In this document: positions 26,527-38,200 of the stretch, piece after piece | Layout: each line of letters starts with the position of its first letter | Position numbering within the stretch: position 1 is the stretch's first letter | Source of the DNA: Urmitella timonensis | GTDB taxonomy: Bacteria; Actinomycetota; Actinomycetes; Actinomycetales; Actinomycetaceae | NCBI GenBank assembly: GCA_900120415.1 | Contig: FQLW01000006.1 | Location: forward strand, 930,001 to 994,000 | Reading direction: 5' to 3' | Length of the DNA stretch: 64,000 nucleotides | Translations under genes and position numbers: made by a program | The notes under the pieces: generated by a model | Seen by the model: only the letters and a program-made list of their open reading frames with translations | The model's database searches: none | Told to the model about the DNA's origin: nothing

Positions 26527-27174
26527 ATGATGGATTTACCTTTGGGACTGGCGAAGGAATTGATTCCTTTGGCATGGCTTTTGGGTTCTTGGCGGGGCTG
26601 GGGTACGGCTCGTTTGCGGAAGAACCTGGAAGCTGCTGATGATGAGCGCCAGGAATGTTTTATCTGGCAGGAGACTTCTTTTCGCGCTACTGGCACTTCA
26701 CTGCAGCAGGTGACGCTAACTTGGGGTGCACAGGCACTTGGGGAGGAACCCGATATGCGCGCCGATGCGGCGACAGGGCTTTCTCAGTTACGTCGGGGTG
26801 CTTTGCTGTGGCGGGAGGATACTTCCTGGCAGGTGAAAGCCTCAGCGGTTGCTGATAGTGAACAGGAGGCGAGGGCGCGTTGCCGCTTGGATAGTAATGG
26901 CGGGCCGTTTACCAGTGAGCTTTCTTGGGAAGCGGTTTCGATGGGGCCGAGGGTTATGGTTTCTTCGCTTAGCGCCCCTAATCCTTTTGAAAAGTTTTCG
27001 CGAATGATGGGGCTGGTTTCTTCAGAGCTGTTTTGGGCGCAAGACTCGGTGCTGTTGGACGGAAAGAGCGAGTCTGATTTTTCGGCACGCTTGCTACGTA
27101 TTCCCGCTGGCGAAGAAACTTTGAATGCTCCGGGGGTGCGCTCGCTTCCGATGCGAGAGGAGGGTTTGCAGTGA
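26527..27174 (+). CDS. FABP/nitrobindin-like beta-barrel protein
   Basis: A 215-residue protein of the actinobacterial 'FABP family' (DUF1794, nitrobindin-like heme-binding beta-barrel). The opening LIPLAWLLGSWRGWGTA matches the GxWxGxG element of nitrobindins, followed by FIWQETSFRATG. I did not identify the heme-ligand His with confidence. I start at ATG 26527; a TTG at 26521 is also in frame. Its stop overlaps the GTG start of the YgfZ gene (GTGA), so the two are coupled, a pairing common in actinobacteria. Haem/NO binding is inferred from the family. Confidence 0.8.
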   Translation: MMDLPLGLAKELIPLAWLLGSWRGWGTARLRKNLEAADDERQECFIWQETSFRATGTSLQQVTLTWGAQALGEEPDMRADAATGLSQLRRGALLWREDTSWQVKASAVADSEQEARARCRLDSNGGPFTSELSWEAVSMGPRVMVSSLSAPNPFEKFSRMMGLVSSELFWAQDSVLLDGKSESDFSARLLRIPAGEETLNAPGVRSLPMREEGLQ

Positions 27175-28286
27175 CTTTTGTTGATAACCAGGTGGCCTTA
27201 CTCTCGGGTCTTGGCCTTTGTGAGACTGGTTTGGAAGTTTTGACGGTTTCAGGTCCGGATGCCCCCTCGTGGCTTACTACTTTGTCTTCGCAAAAAGTTG
27301 CGGATATGGTTGCCGGTGAGAGCCGTGAAATGCTGTTTTTAGATGCGGCGGGTCATGTTAGCCATGCTGCCGGGATTGTTTGGGCAGGTGAGGTGGCTTG
27401 GCTGTTTTCTGCTGATGCGCCGGGTTTGGCAGCTTTTTTGGAGTCTATGGAGTTCCACTCGCGGGTGGAGGTTAAGCTGCGTCCTGATTTGTTAGTTTGG
27501 GGGTTTTTTGCCCCCAGCGCTGCTCGGGAGGTGTTGGCGGAGTTTGGTCCTATCTGGGCTGATCCTTGGCCGGGGGTTGCCGAGGGTGGCACTGCCTATT
27601 CTCCTCGCGATTTGGTTCATCCGGCTGGTGGTTATGCGGCGCATTTAGGGGTGGTTCCTCGCGCCCAGTTGCAGCAGGTGCGTGCCCGTTTGAATTCGGT
27701 TTGGGCGGATTGTTCTTGGCCGGTGGAAACTGAGGATGGCTATAGTTTGTCGGCTCCGGTGTTTGCTGGGGTTGCTGATTGGGATGCTTTGCGGATTGCG
27801 GCGTGGCGTCCTTATGGCCGCGATATTGATAATCGCACTTTGCCGCACGAGTTGGATTGGCTGCGCACGGCGGTACACCTTAATAAGGGATGCTACTGCG
27901 GGCAGGAGACGGTGGCACGAATCGTTAATTTGGGTCGCCCGCCACGTCGCGCCGTGTTTTTACAGCTTGATGGGGCGCTTTCACAGTTGCCTACTCCTGG
28001 GGCGGAGCTGTTTTGTGCTGATAGCCGGGTGGGTAGTGTACTTTGCTCTGCTAATCATTTTGAGGACGGACCGATTGCTTTGGGCTTGGTTAAGCGCGCG
28101 GCTCCTTTGGGGCAGTTAAGTGTTTCTTGGCGAGCCGGTGACGAGGAGTTTTCTTTACCGGCTTTGCAACGCCTGATTGTGGATTCTTCTGGGGTTTCTT
28201 GGCGCGGGCAGGTGAGCGTTGATCGCAGAGGCTTTTTTGATTTGAAACCGCCTTCTGCTGCACGTTCTTTGAAAATCGGAGGATAG
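27171..28286 (+). CDS. ygfZ: Folate-binding YgfZ (GcvT-like) Fe-S cluster protein
   Basis: A 371-residue YgfZ/IBA57-type protein, which uses folate to help assemble or repair Fe-S enzymes. The signature KGCYCGQETVARI (about residue 240) contains the conserved cysteine loop of YgfZ, followed by NLGRPPRR. The upstream LPHELDWLRTAVHL segment is also typical. It starts at GTG overlapping the previous gene's stop. Fe-S support would suit the neighbouring ferredoxin oxidoreductase operon, but that link is only positional. Confidence 0.9.
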   Translation: MTFVDNQVALLSGLGLCETGLEVLTVSGPDAPSWLTTLSSQKVADMVAGESREMLFLDAAGHVSHAAGIVWAGEVAWLFSADAPGLAAFLESMEFHSRVEVKLRPDLLVWGFFAPSAAREVLAEFGPIWADPWPGVAEGGTAYSPRDLVHPAGGYAAHLGVVPRAQLQQVRARLNSVWADCSWPVETEDGYSLSAPVFAGVADWDALRIAAWRPYGRDIDNRTLPHELDWLRTAVHLNKGCYCGQETVARIVNLGRPPRRAVFLQLDGALSQLPTPGAELFCADSRVGSVLCSANHFEDGPIALGLVKRAAPLGQLSVSWRAGDEEFSLPALQRLIVDSSGVSWRGQVSVDRRGFFDLKPPSAARSLKIGG

Positions 28287-28294
28287 GTAGGTTT

Positions 28295-28741
28295 ATGCGC
28301 TGTCTACTTCAACGGGTTTCTTCGGCGAAGGTCACCGTAGCGGGGGAGGTTGTCGGTCGTCTTGACCGCCTAGGACTGCTGGTGTTTGTGGGGGTTACCC
28401 CCGGTGATGGGCAGGCACAGATTGATTGGATGGTGCGCCGTCTGCTTAATCAACAGGTTTTTGAGGACGGATCATCAGTTTTGAGTGCGGGCGCGCCTTT
28501 GTTGGTGGTTTCGCAGTTTACTTTGTATGGCTCGGTTCGTAAGGGACGCCATCCCTCCTGGACTTATGCCGCGCCGGGTGAGGTGGCCCGTCCTATTTTT
28601 GAGAAATTGGTTGCGGATTTGCGCGCTGGGGGCGCACAGGTTCAGACCGGAGTTTTTGGGGCTATGATGCAGGTTTCCCTGGTTAATGAGGGGCCTTTTA
28701 CTTTGTGGCTGGCAAAGGAGCCAGCAGGTTTTCCCTTGTGA
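28295..28741 (+). CDS. dtd: D-aminoacyl-tRNA deacylase
   Basis: Dtd hydrolyses D-amino acids (and glycine) mischarged on tRNA. The 148-residue protein has the start MRCLLQRVSSAKVTVAGEV, the active-site SQFTLYGSVRKGRHP (about residue 75) and the cross-subunit motif NEGPFTLWL (about 130), corresponding to the Gly-cisPro region. Length is typical (about 145). It lies 8 bp after ygfZ in the same run, with RBS GGAGG. A possible short frame begins inside its stop (GTGA at 28738). Confidence 0.95.
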   Translation: MRCLLQRVSSAKVTVAGEVVGRLDRLGLLVFVGVTPGDGQAQIDWMVRRLLNQQVFEDGSSVLSAGAPLLVVSQFTLYGSVRKGRHPSWTYAAPGEVARPIFEKLVADLRAGGAQVQTGVFGAMMQVSLVNEGPFTLWLAKEPAGFPL

Positions 28742-28905
28742 GTCGCTTCTTTTATTTGTTAGCCGCTCTGGCAGTATCTGCGGTTGCCGGTGCTCGCAGA
28801 GGAAACGTTCGCGCTATAGCTGAGTGCTTGAGTTGGGTTCGGGGCACGGGGGTTGTTTTAGTGGCTGGCGGCGGACCCAGACCGGACGCTCTAATGGGTT
28901 TTTAA
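28738..28905 (+). CDS. Possible 55-residue membrane peptide after dtd
   Basis: A GTG start overlaps the dtd stop (GTGA), and the frame continues 55 codons with an N-terminal hydrophobic helix (FFYLLAALAVSAVAGARR). The overlap is the same device used between the two preceding genes, which favours translation. There is no recognised family and no conserved motif, and the frame could be chance. Treat as tentative. Confidence 0.3.
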   Translation: MSRFFYLLAALAVSAVAGARRGNVRAIAECLSWVRGTGVVLVAGGGPRPDALMGF

Positions 28906-29266
28906 TTGTTAGGGGCGTTGTGGAGGGTGTTTTCCCTGTGAATCTATGCACGTTTTATGGCTCTTTGTCAGCAAAGGTTCGCGAAATCTACTGCTAATAG
29001 CGATTTAACATCTACTAATTAGCTAAGTAAATGGCGAAGAACTCACTAAATGCTATTGCGTTGCTGCATGAAAATCTAGTAATATGGTACTTGCATTAAA
29101 ATATATTAACTGCACTCAGACAAGTTAATAGTGTTCCTGTCGGCATTAACAACAGGTCAGGTCCCTCCAGACGGGCATTAGGGCATGACATAACCCAGAT
29201 GAACGTCTCCTCAGGACTTGTTGGTGGAGATGCCGATCCCTCCTTCTAGTAGACACAGGATGAATA
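28906..29266 (+). promoter_or_regulatory. Promoter and long leader of the giant surface-protein gene
   Basis: This 361-bp gene-free stretch is AT-rich to about 29115. A plausible promoter has -35 TTGCTG at 29061-29066 and -10 TATGGT at 29083-29088 (16-bp spacing). That leaves a leader of roughly 170 nt rich in potential pairings: CCTGT near 29135 with ACAGG near 29152, and GTCCCTCCAGACG near 29160 with the CGTCTCCTCAGGAC stretch near 29205. The start ATG at 29267 is preceded by only a weak RBS (ACAGGATGAATA). A structured cis-regulatory RNA is possible but not shown. No gene recognised. Confidence 0.4.
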
Positions 29267-32200
29267 ATGATTAACAGTCAAACTGCGAAGTTGTTGCGGC
29301 GCTGGATTGTTGCAGGTTTAGCTGCCGCTTTAGCTCTGGCCTGGACTATCACCACCCTGGTAGCCCCCTCTCAGGCCTCCGATGGCGAAAACGCCCAATT
29401 AGATAAGAACTTTAAAGCTGTCGAAGCAAAAATGAATTTCCAGGAAAGAGAGGACGGGAGCTGGGATGTTGCCAATCCGCCTTTCACCGAGGGAACTGAG
29501 TTCTGGCCAAGGCAGTTTGGTCAAAATCCACGGAATAACAAGTGGGAGGATTTTGCAAAAAGAGATTTATATAATAATGCGGTAAACGAAAGCAATGGCT
29601 GGTCAAATGACTGGGAGGCAGAATTCTCGGACAGTTTCCGCAGACATAATGCAAATTACTTGATGGTCAAGAATCGTCAAGATGTCTATCAGAATGTTAA
29701 TCAGCACGGTTTTCTTACGAAAGCACCTGAATACTATACCAGCATATTCTGTGCTCAACCCGAGTTAGCAATTGATTCTTCTTGGTTAGATCCGGGCAAG
29801 CCGGGACATTTAAATAAAGCTTTGAAAGTATCGATTGATGCTGACGATAGAGTGGGTTATGTTAAAGCAAATAGAAAAGTTTCCGATCCGGATATTCAAC
29901 GCCAACTAAAAGCCCTCGCTTACATCTATAACGGTGGCGATCGTCGCCTTATGGATATTGATACTCGTTTCCCAGCTGGGAAAGATTTTTACGAGCAAAA
30001 CAAGATTCTAATTGAGGAGCATAAAGCTGCCTTAGCGGAGATGAATAAGCTCGATAAATACGAGAAAAATGGGGCTGCACAAGCTCTGATTTGGGCAATT
30101 GAGAAGAATTCTGACGCGAATGGAATTATTGTTTATCGAAAAGGCGAGGTTAATTGGAAAGTTACCAACGCAGCTCGCGCAATTCTACCTCGTATTAGGA
30201 ACATAGCGAATGCTGAAATTAAAATGTGGCAGGCCTATCAAGCCCTTAAAGAGCAGAAAATTGCCGATTGGAATGCATACAAAAAGGCTCTGGAAAAGTG
30301 GAAAGCCGAAACTGCTGCCAGCATGGCCAAGGACGAAGCTACTTATCAAACCAATAAGCAGCTCCTGGAATCGATTCGACTTAGCGTAAGTCGCGCCGAT
30401 GACACTCATTTCCGAGTAAATCTGATTGGCAGCTCCGAAGCTATAGCCCTATTGCAACAGGCTAAAGGGAGCTTGCAAATTAGCGGGTCTAGTAACCTAG
30501 AGCTTCCCTCTGATTTGTCAATAGCAAAGGCAGCTTCTCCCTCCGGAATTTTAGTAGCTGTTAAGTTTGACCCCCGCCTTGCATGTTCCGGTAAAGCTCA
30601 GCGTGCCAGTATTCAGGCCTCGTTCAAAGGTAGTATCGAGCTAACCCGCACCTACATATTTAAGAATGCGGGCGGGTATGTTCAGTTCCAATCACAAGTA
30701 AACCTTGGTAAGTACGCAGTAGCAGTATCCGGCTCGGCGGAAAGCTCCTTCGATTTCATCTCCACCTGCCCGGTGGCTCCCGAACCCAAGATCGGCACTA
30801 CTTTAGAGGGTACTGATGGTGCTAAAGCAATCGACACCGCGGGTAAAGCCGATACCGACACTGTCACCCTCACCGACAAGGTAGCCTTCAAGAATCTTAA
30901 AGGCGGACAAAACTACGTCATTAAAGGTGAACTGGTAGATGGTGATGGCAACAGCGTAGGCGTAACCGCCGTCTCTGACCCCTTTGACCCCAAAGCATCC
31001 GGGGCAAGCGACAACGGCAATGGCTACTATTCCGGAACCATCAACATCAAGTTCCAAGTACCAGTAGCTAAAATCCGTGAAAACGCGAAACTGGTAGCCT
31101 TTGAGACCCTCTACCAGGGCACAAACCCTGACACCGGGACCAAAGTTACCGAACACAAAGACAAGACCGACGAAAACCAGACCGTAACCGAAAAACCCCG
31201 CATCGGGACCAGTGCCCAGGCACAAGGCGAATCCACCGATAACGGTAAAGTAGCCGTACCCGAAGAAGGTAAAGACGTCCTCATCAAAGACACGGTTACC
31301 TGGAACAAGCTGAACCCCGGAACCTACACCCTCAGCGGACAGCTGATGAAGAAAGTAGGAAACCAGGTAACCCCGGTAGAGGGCACTAAAGCAGCTAAAA
31401 ACTTCACGGTAAACGCGGGAGAGCTAAAAGGCGTCCAAGAACTAACGTTCACCCTGCCCGCTAAGCAAATCGAAGCTGGCGCCTCCTATGTGGTTTACGA
31501 AAAAGTATTCAAAGGTGCAAATAACACTGCCGGAATCCTCGTGGCATCCCACGAAGACCCCAACGACAAGGGACAGACCGTCTCGGTAAACCCGAAGCAG
31601 CACAAGCTGCCCACCATTAAAACCAAAGCATGGGTACGCGACGACGGAAACTCACTAATCAGCTCGGTTGAGGCCGATGGTAAAGACTTCAAAGTCAAAG
31701 ACCAGATCACTTACAAAGACCTCAAACCCGGCACCTACACCGCTTTCGCCACCCTGGTAAACAAAGACAATGCGAAAGACATAATCGCTAGCGGACGTCA
31801 AGTATTTACCAACGGCACCGAAAACGGAAGCACCCTGGTAGAACTCACCGTACCCGGTTCCAAAGTAAAAGCCGACGGAAAATACGTAGTATTCGAACGC
31901 ATCTACCAAGGTGAGCAAAGCACCGAGCCGAGTGGCGATCCCTACGCGAAACACGAAGAAATCACCGATGGTTCCCAAACCATCACCGTGACCCCCAAGA
32001 ACCCGGTACCAGCCGAATTCAAGATCGTGAAAAAGACCGTAGGCGGCAACACCGACACCGATCGGGTATTCGACTTCGATGTAAGCTGTGACGGGTTCAA
32101 GACCACCGCCACCGTGCTAGTGCGTAAAGGTACCAGCCAAGGCGAGACCACCGTCTCTGACCCGGCACTAACCAGCGGCATGAGCTGTCAGGTAAGTGAA

Positions 32201-35200
32201 AAAGCAGTCACCGACACCCTGAACACGGTAAAAGTTAAATTCACTGGCACCGAAACCAACAATGACGGTACCGTAGCGAAGTTCAACCTCACCGAGGACA
32301 ACGCTAAGACCGTAGTGGTGACAGCCACCAACACTTACACGCCGAAAGAAGCAAAATTCACCGTTCGCAAGAATGTAGAAGCAGCCGGAGTAACCCACTT
32401 CAGTGTGCCGAACTCCTTCGACTTCTCCTACCAGTGTGACGGCGACTCCACCTGGAACGCCATACCTAGCTTGAAAGCAGGAGAAACCTCTGCAGCAATC
32501 AAAGTAAAGCCCGGTGTAACCTGCAGGATCAAGGAAAATAGTGCGACCCCGGAGAACCTGGATCGGCAACTGCAATGGCAAGGCGCCCAAAGCGTGGCCG
32601 CAGGAGTAGCAACCTTCAAGGCAGAAGCTGCCAGCCAGCTCGCCCTAGTTGCCACCAACACCTACACCGAGAAGACCGGGCAACTGGAAATCTCTAAGCA
32701 GGTAGTAGACGGAACTGCTGGTGCTGGTAAGATTCCGGGCACATTTGAAATGAAATACATCTGTGCCACCGGACAGAGAGCCGAAAGCGTAACCAAGCCG
32801 CTAACCTCCATTAGCGTAAACAAAGGTGAAACCAAGAAGATTACTGGTATTCCAGTAGGTTCCCAATGTGCAGTCTACGAAGATACCACCGGTATCAACG
32901 TACCGAACACCACTTTGACCACCACCTTTAATGGTCAAGCACCTCAGCAGGTAACCATCGGGGGACACGTACTGCACAACGCAGCACTATCCAACCCGAT
33001 TAAAGCTGGCGAAAGCCAAAAAGCCACCATTAACGTAGAAAACAAATACGTAAACCAAAAAGTCGGTGGCTTCGAGGTAGAAAAACTCGTCTCCGGAGTA
33101 GTAGACCCCGGCACCGTCCTTAAAGACGTAGCCTTCGACTTCGGATACTCCTGCCAGATTCCCGGAAACGCTAACGCGGTTAAAGGCAGCTTCAAGCTCA
33201 AGCACGGCCAAACCTTCACCAGCGCGGACCCTGCCAACCCGCAGCTAAATAACCTGCCGGTAAACACCGTATGTAAAGTATGGGAAGAAACCCCCAAGTC
33301 CAGTGAAAATGCTGACTATGTAGGTTCCAGTTTGCAGGCAAGCGCTACCAACGGTGCGGAAGTAACCGGAACTGATGGAAAACTTGAACTGACCATCAAG
33401 CTGAATAAAGCCGCTGCGAAAGCCAAGATCCTGGCAACCAACCAGTACAGCCAGCAGCTCGGTGGGTTCACCCTGAAGAAAGAAGTTCAAGGCAGCGCCG
33501 ACAAGGCACTAAATATCCAGTCCTACAAGTTCAAACTGACCTACAAGGACGGCTCCAACACCCAAGAGATTGAAAAAGCAATCACACCCGGTGGTTCCTA
33601 CTCTGCCTGGGGTCTACCCCTCGGTAGCCAAGTACAGGTAGAAGAACTCGGAGCTATCGACAACAACGGCAAGTTCATCCCGTTCAACGAGCTATCCACC
33701 GCCCAGGTAAACCACTCCCTCAGCTGGAATGGAACCCGCGATGATAACTCCACTGCCGCCACCAACAGCTTCACCATCAATAAAGCGATGACCGAAGCCC
33801 AGTGGAAAGAAAACGGTAAACAAGCCAACCTGGTAGTTAAAGCCACCAACGTCTACAAGCAGATTGAACAAAAAGGCACTTTCTCCGTACAAAAGACCAC
33901 GGTTAAAGTAGCCGGTGAAAGCGCCGCTAAGGTAAAGGATTTACCTGCCAGCTACAACTTCACCTACAACTGTGAAGGCACTCAAGGCAACATCAACAAT
34001 GTAAAGCCCGGTGGAGAACCAGTAGTAGCGCCCGCACAATTCAAAGCGGGAACCGTCTGTACCCTAACCGAGCAGCAGATTCTACCTGCCGGAACTAACG
34101 GTCAAACCGTTAGCTGGACAGTAGACGGTAAAGGCGCTGGAGTCGGCCCAGCCTCCGGACAGAGCGTAACCTTCACCATCGGTGCAGACGCTAAAACCCC
34201 GGTAAAGGTACAGGCAGCCAACGAATACCAGACCCCCGATAAACCCCGGATTGCTACCGAGCTTAAAGGCGAAGGACGCAATGGGAATATCGACTTGGTT
34301 CAGGAAGCTGACCACACCTACACCCTGACCGATAAGATTAGTTACTGGAACCTGCAAGTCGGTAAGACCTACAAGTTCTCCGGTGAGCTAGTTGTGCCCA
34401 ACGCTGACAAGACCAGCGCCACCGGCACCGGTATTAAAGCTGAAAAGGAAGTTACCATTACCAGCCCCAACGGCGTAGTGGAACTGCCGTTCAAACTAAC
34501 CCAGGCGCAAGTACTCAAATACTCAACCCTGGTAGCCTTCGAACAGCTTGACCTGAAAGTAGACGGCGGATTCGAGCCGGTCACCGACCACAAAGATCCG
34601 AAAGACGAAAACCAGACCAAGCATGTGAACCCCTGGATAGCCACCGTGCTAACCGACGAGACGAAGAACAAGCAGATTGACACCACCGGCAAAGCCGATA
34701 GCGATATCGTGAACCTGGTAGACGTGGTTAAATACCACAACCTGGAAGCAGGAAAGACCTACCACCTCACCGGGAAACTGGTAGACGGTAAAGGAAACCC
34801 GATTGGGGTAGACGCAACCTCCGAGCCGTTCACCGTACCCGGAGAAGCCGGAACCCGCCAGTCAGGTGAAGTCAAGATGACCTTCAAAGTCACCGTGGCT
34901 CAAATCCGTCAAAACGCCAAGCTAGTAGCGTTCGAATACCTTCGTGACGGGAAACCAAACAACCCCGGTGATGGGACAGTAGTCACCAAGCACGAAGATC
35001 CGAAAGATGAAAACCAGACAGTAAACGAAGGTCCACGCGCCGGAACCACCGCAACCAACACTGCGGGAACCAAAGTATTCGACGCTAAGACCCCGGCCAA
35101 AGTGCTAGACCGGGTAACCTGGTCCAAACTACCTGCCGGAAACTACGTACTGGTTGGCACGTTGATGGACAAAGGAACCAACCAGGCAGTACCGAACGTT

Positions 35201-38200
35201 ACCGCCCCGGTAGTGAAGTTCACGGTAGCACCTGACCAGCTGAGCGGCGTCCTAGAAATGACCTTCCAGGTACCCGCCGAGCAGGTCAAAGCCAAGTCGC
35301 AGTTCGTAGCGTTTGAAAAGATTTACCGTCAAGGAGACGTTGACGATAACGGCAAAGTTATCGGCGACAAGACCCCGGTAGTAGAACACTCCGATTTGAA
35401 CGATGCGGATCAGACCGTAAACATCAGTGAAGAACCGCAAAGCCCGGTAACTCCGAAACTATCCCTAGAAAAGATAGTCAAGAGCGAAGGACTAGAGATT
35501 CCTGCCTCCAAAGAGTTCAACTTCACCATGAAGTGCTCCAACCCGGCAGACGGAACTACCAAAGAACATCACTACTCTGTGACCGCAGGAACTCCGGTGG
35601 CACTCCACTACATTAAAGGCGCAAACTGTACCCTTAGCGAGGACAAAGCTGCCGCTAAAGTAGCAGGAATTGCTCCCACCAAGACCGAGTTCACCGCGAA
35701 CTCACCGAAAGTAGGGTTAATCAGTTCGGAAAACACCGCATCATTCAAGATGCCGACAGAAGAACTCACCGAAGTGAATATCAAGTTCACCGCGACCAAC
35801 ACCTACCCGGTACCTGAAAAGCCGACCGTAGCGACCTCCGCCAAGGATGCCGCCGGCACCAAGGGAATGTATGGGCAAACCAAGGACGCTAACCAGGTTT
35901 ACGCCGGAAGCTCCGCCGAGATTATTGATGAAGTTTCCTGGGCAAACCTCTTGCCTGGTGACTACGTACTCATCGGTAAACTCATGGACAAGGCAACCGG
36001 AAACCCGGTAACCTCCTACAGCTCCGCTCCGGTTAAGTTCACGGTTAAAGAGGGCGAAAAGACCGGTAAACAGGACATCAAGTTCACGGTTACCGGCGAC
36101 TCGCTGAAAGCCAACAACTCCTACGTGGTATTCGAATATGTTTACCGTGCAGGAGACGTCAACGGGGTAACCCCGAACCAGGACGCGAAAGTAGTTGCCA
36201 GTCACGAGGACATTAAAGACAGTGACCAAACCGTTCAGGCAATCACTCCTCCGTCTCCACCCGCAGCGAAAGTGAAAGTAAAGAAGACGGTAGAGGCTAC
36301 TGGCATGAGCGTAGCTGGAAACCGCGCCTACTACTTCACCATTACCTGCCACGACAAGGACGGTAAAGAGGCTGGAACCAGTACCCTACTGGTACGTCCT
36401 AACGCTCCTACCGAGGTAAACGGGCTACGTTCCGGCTACGTATGCTCTATTACCGAAGATTTGCGTAACGCCACTGAGCAAGAGGTAACCCCCGCAGTTT
36501 CGCTAACCAGCGGAACCGCAGGATTCAGCGTACAGCAAGACTCCACCGCAGGGTCGGCACACTTCACAGTACCGGCAGCAACCGAACAGGTTCCGGAAGT
36601 ACTGGTGAACGTAACCAACACCTACAACAAGATGGGAAAACCGGAACTGCAAACCAACGCGGTAACCGATAACGGTACTAAATCAGTACAGGCTGGAACC
36701 GCGACCACGGTAACCGACACCGTTACCTGGAAGAACCTGCCAGAAGGCAAGTACCTGCTGACCGGTAACCTCATGCACATCAGTGGAAACAACGCTGCTC
36801 CGGTAGCGGGAGTAACCAACGAACCAGTGGTAGTTGAAATCACCAAGGACAACTCCTTGGCAGGTAGCACCACCATGAAGTTCAAAGTTCCCGCAAACGC
36901 GATCAGTCAAGCTGGCAAGTACGTGGTATACGAATACCTGTACAAGTTCGAGGACACTGATGGCACTAAACCGAAGCCGAACACCTCCGCTGTGGTTTCC
37001 CACAACGACCCCAGTGATGATAATCAGACAGTGACTGTTACCGAGGCTCCCTCGGTAAGCACCACTGCCACCACTGACGGGGTAAACGATAAGGAAATCC
37101 AAAAAGGGAAAGCTGCGGTCGTAACCGATACCGTAAACTGGAAGCATCTAGCAGCCGGTGAATACATCGCACTAGGTGAACTGGTAGACCAAAAAGGCAA
37201 CCCGGTAGCGGACGTAACCACTAAAGCGGTAGCGTTCACCGTAAACCAGGGAGAAAATGCCGGAAGCGTAGTTACTAAGTTCCAGGTGCCAGCATCGGCA
37301 ACCACCAATGCCGGAACCAAGTTCGTAGTATTCGAACGAATCTACCGTGCCAGCGACGTTGATTCCAAGACCGGGCGACCCGCCGACAACGCTAAACCGG
37401 TGGTATCCGAACTTGATCTCAACTCGGTCAATCAGACCGTGACAGTCGTAGAAAAGCCGCAAGGTCCGCCTGCGATTACCTTCACCAAGGTGACCGAAAA
37501 AGCCATGGCTGGGGAAGTACCCGACCAAGACCGCAAGTTCAAGTTCACCATCAGCTGTGACAAGAACTTCGGGGGCGCCTTCGAGTTCGAAATGCCCGCG
37601 GGAGTATCAGCTTCCCTACCTGGAGGCAAGCAGCTACAGAGCGGAACAGTCTGTACCCTCACCGAGATGCTGACCGATGAAGCGAATCCGGACGGAATCT
37701 TGCCGAGCGCGATTAGCTTCAGCTCCTCCAACCCGGCAATGACAGTCTCGAAGATAAACAACCAGACAGCCCAGTTCACGGTACCTAACGTAGATACTGA
37801 TGTGATTCCGGAAATCCAAATCACTATTAGGAACGTCTACAGCAAGGAATACCCTGCGCTCGGGACGGTTGCGCGCGACAACGCCGACCAAGACAAGGTA
37901 GTAAACGTTAAGAAAGGCGAACCTGCCCAAGTTCAAGACGTTGCCACCTGGAAGAACCTGCCTGCTGGTGACTACACCATGATTGGTACGCTGATGGACA
38001 AACTAACCGGCAAGCCAGTTATCGGTGCTAACACCCCGGCAGTAAACTTCACTGTCAAGAAAGGTGAAAAGACCGGGACAGTTACCGCCCTATTTACCGT
38101 GCCCGCCGAAAACGTCTCCACCAAAGCAAGCTGGGTAGTATTTGAAAAAGTCTACAAAGCTGGCGACGTGACCGACGGCAAGGTTAAAGAGGGAGCCAAC

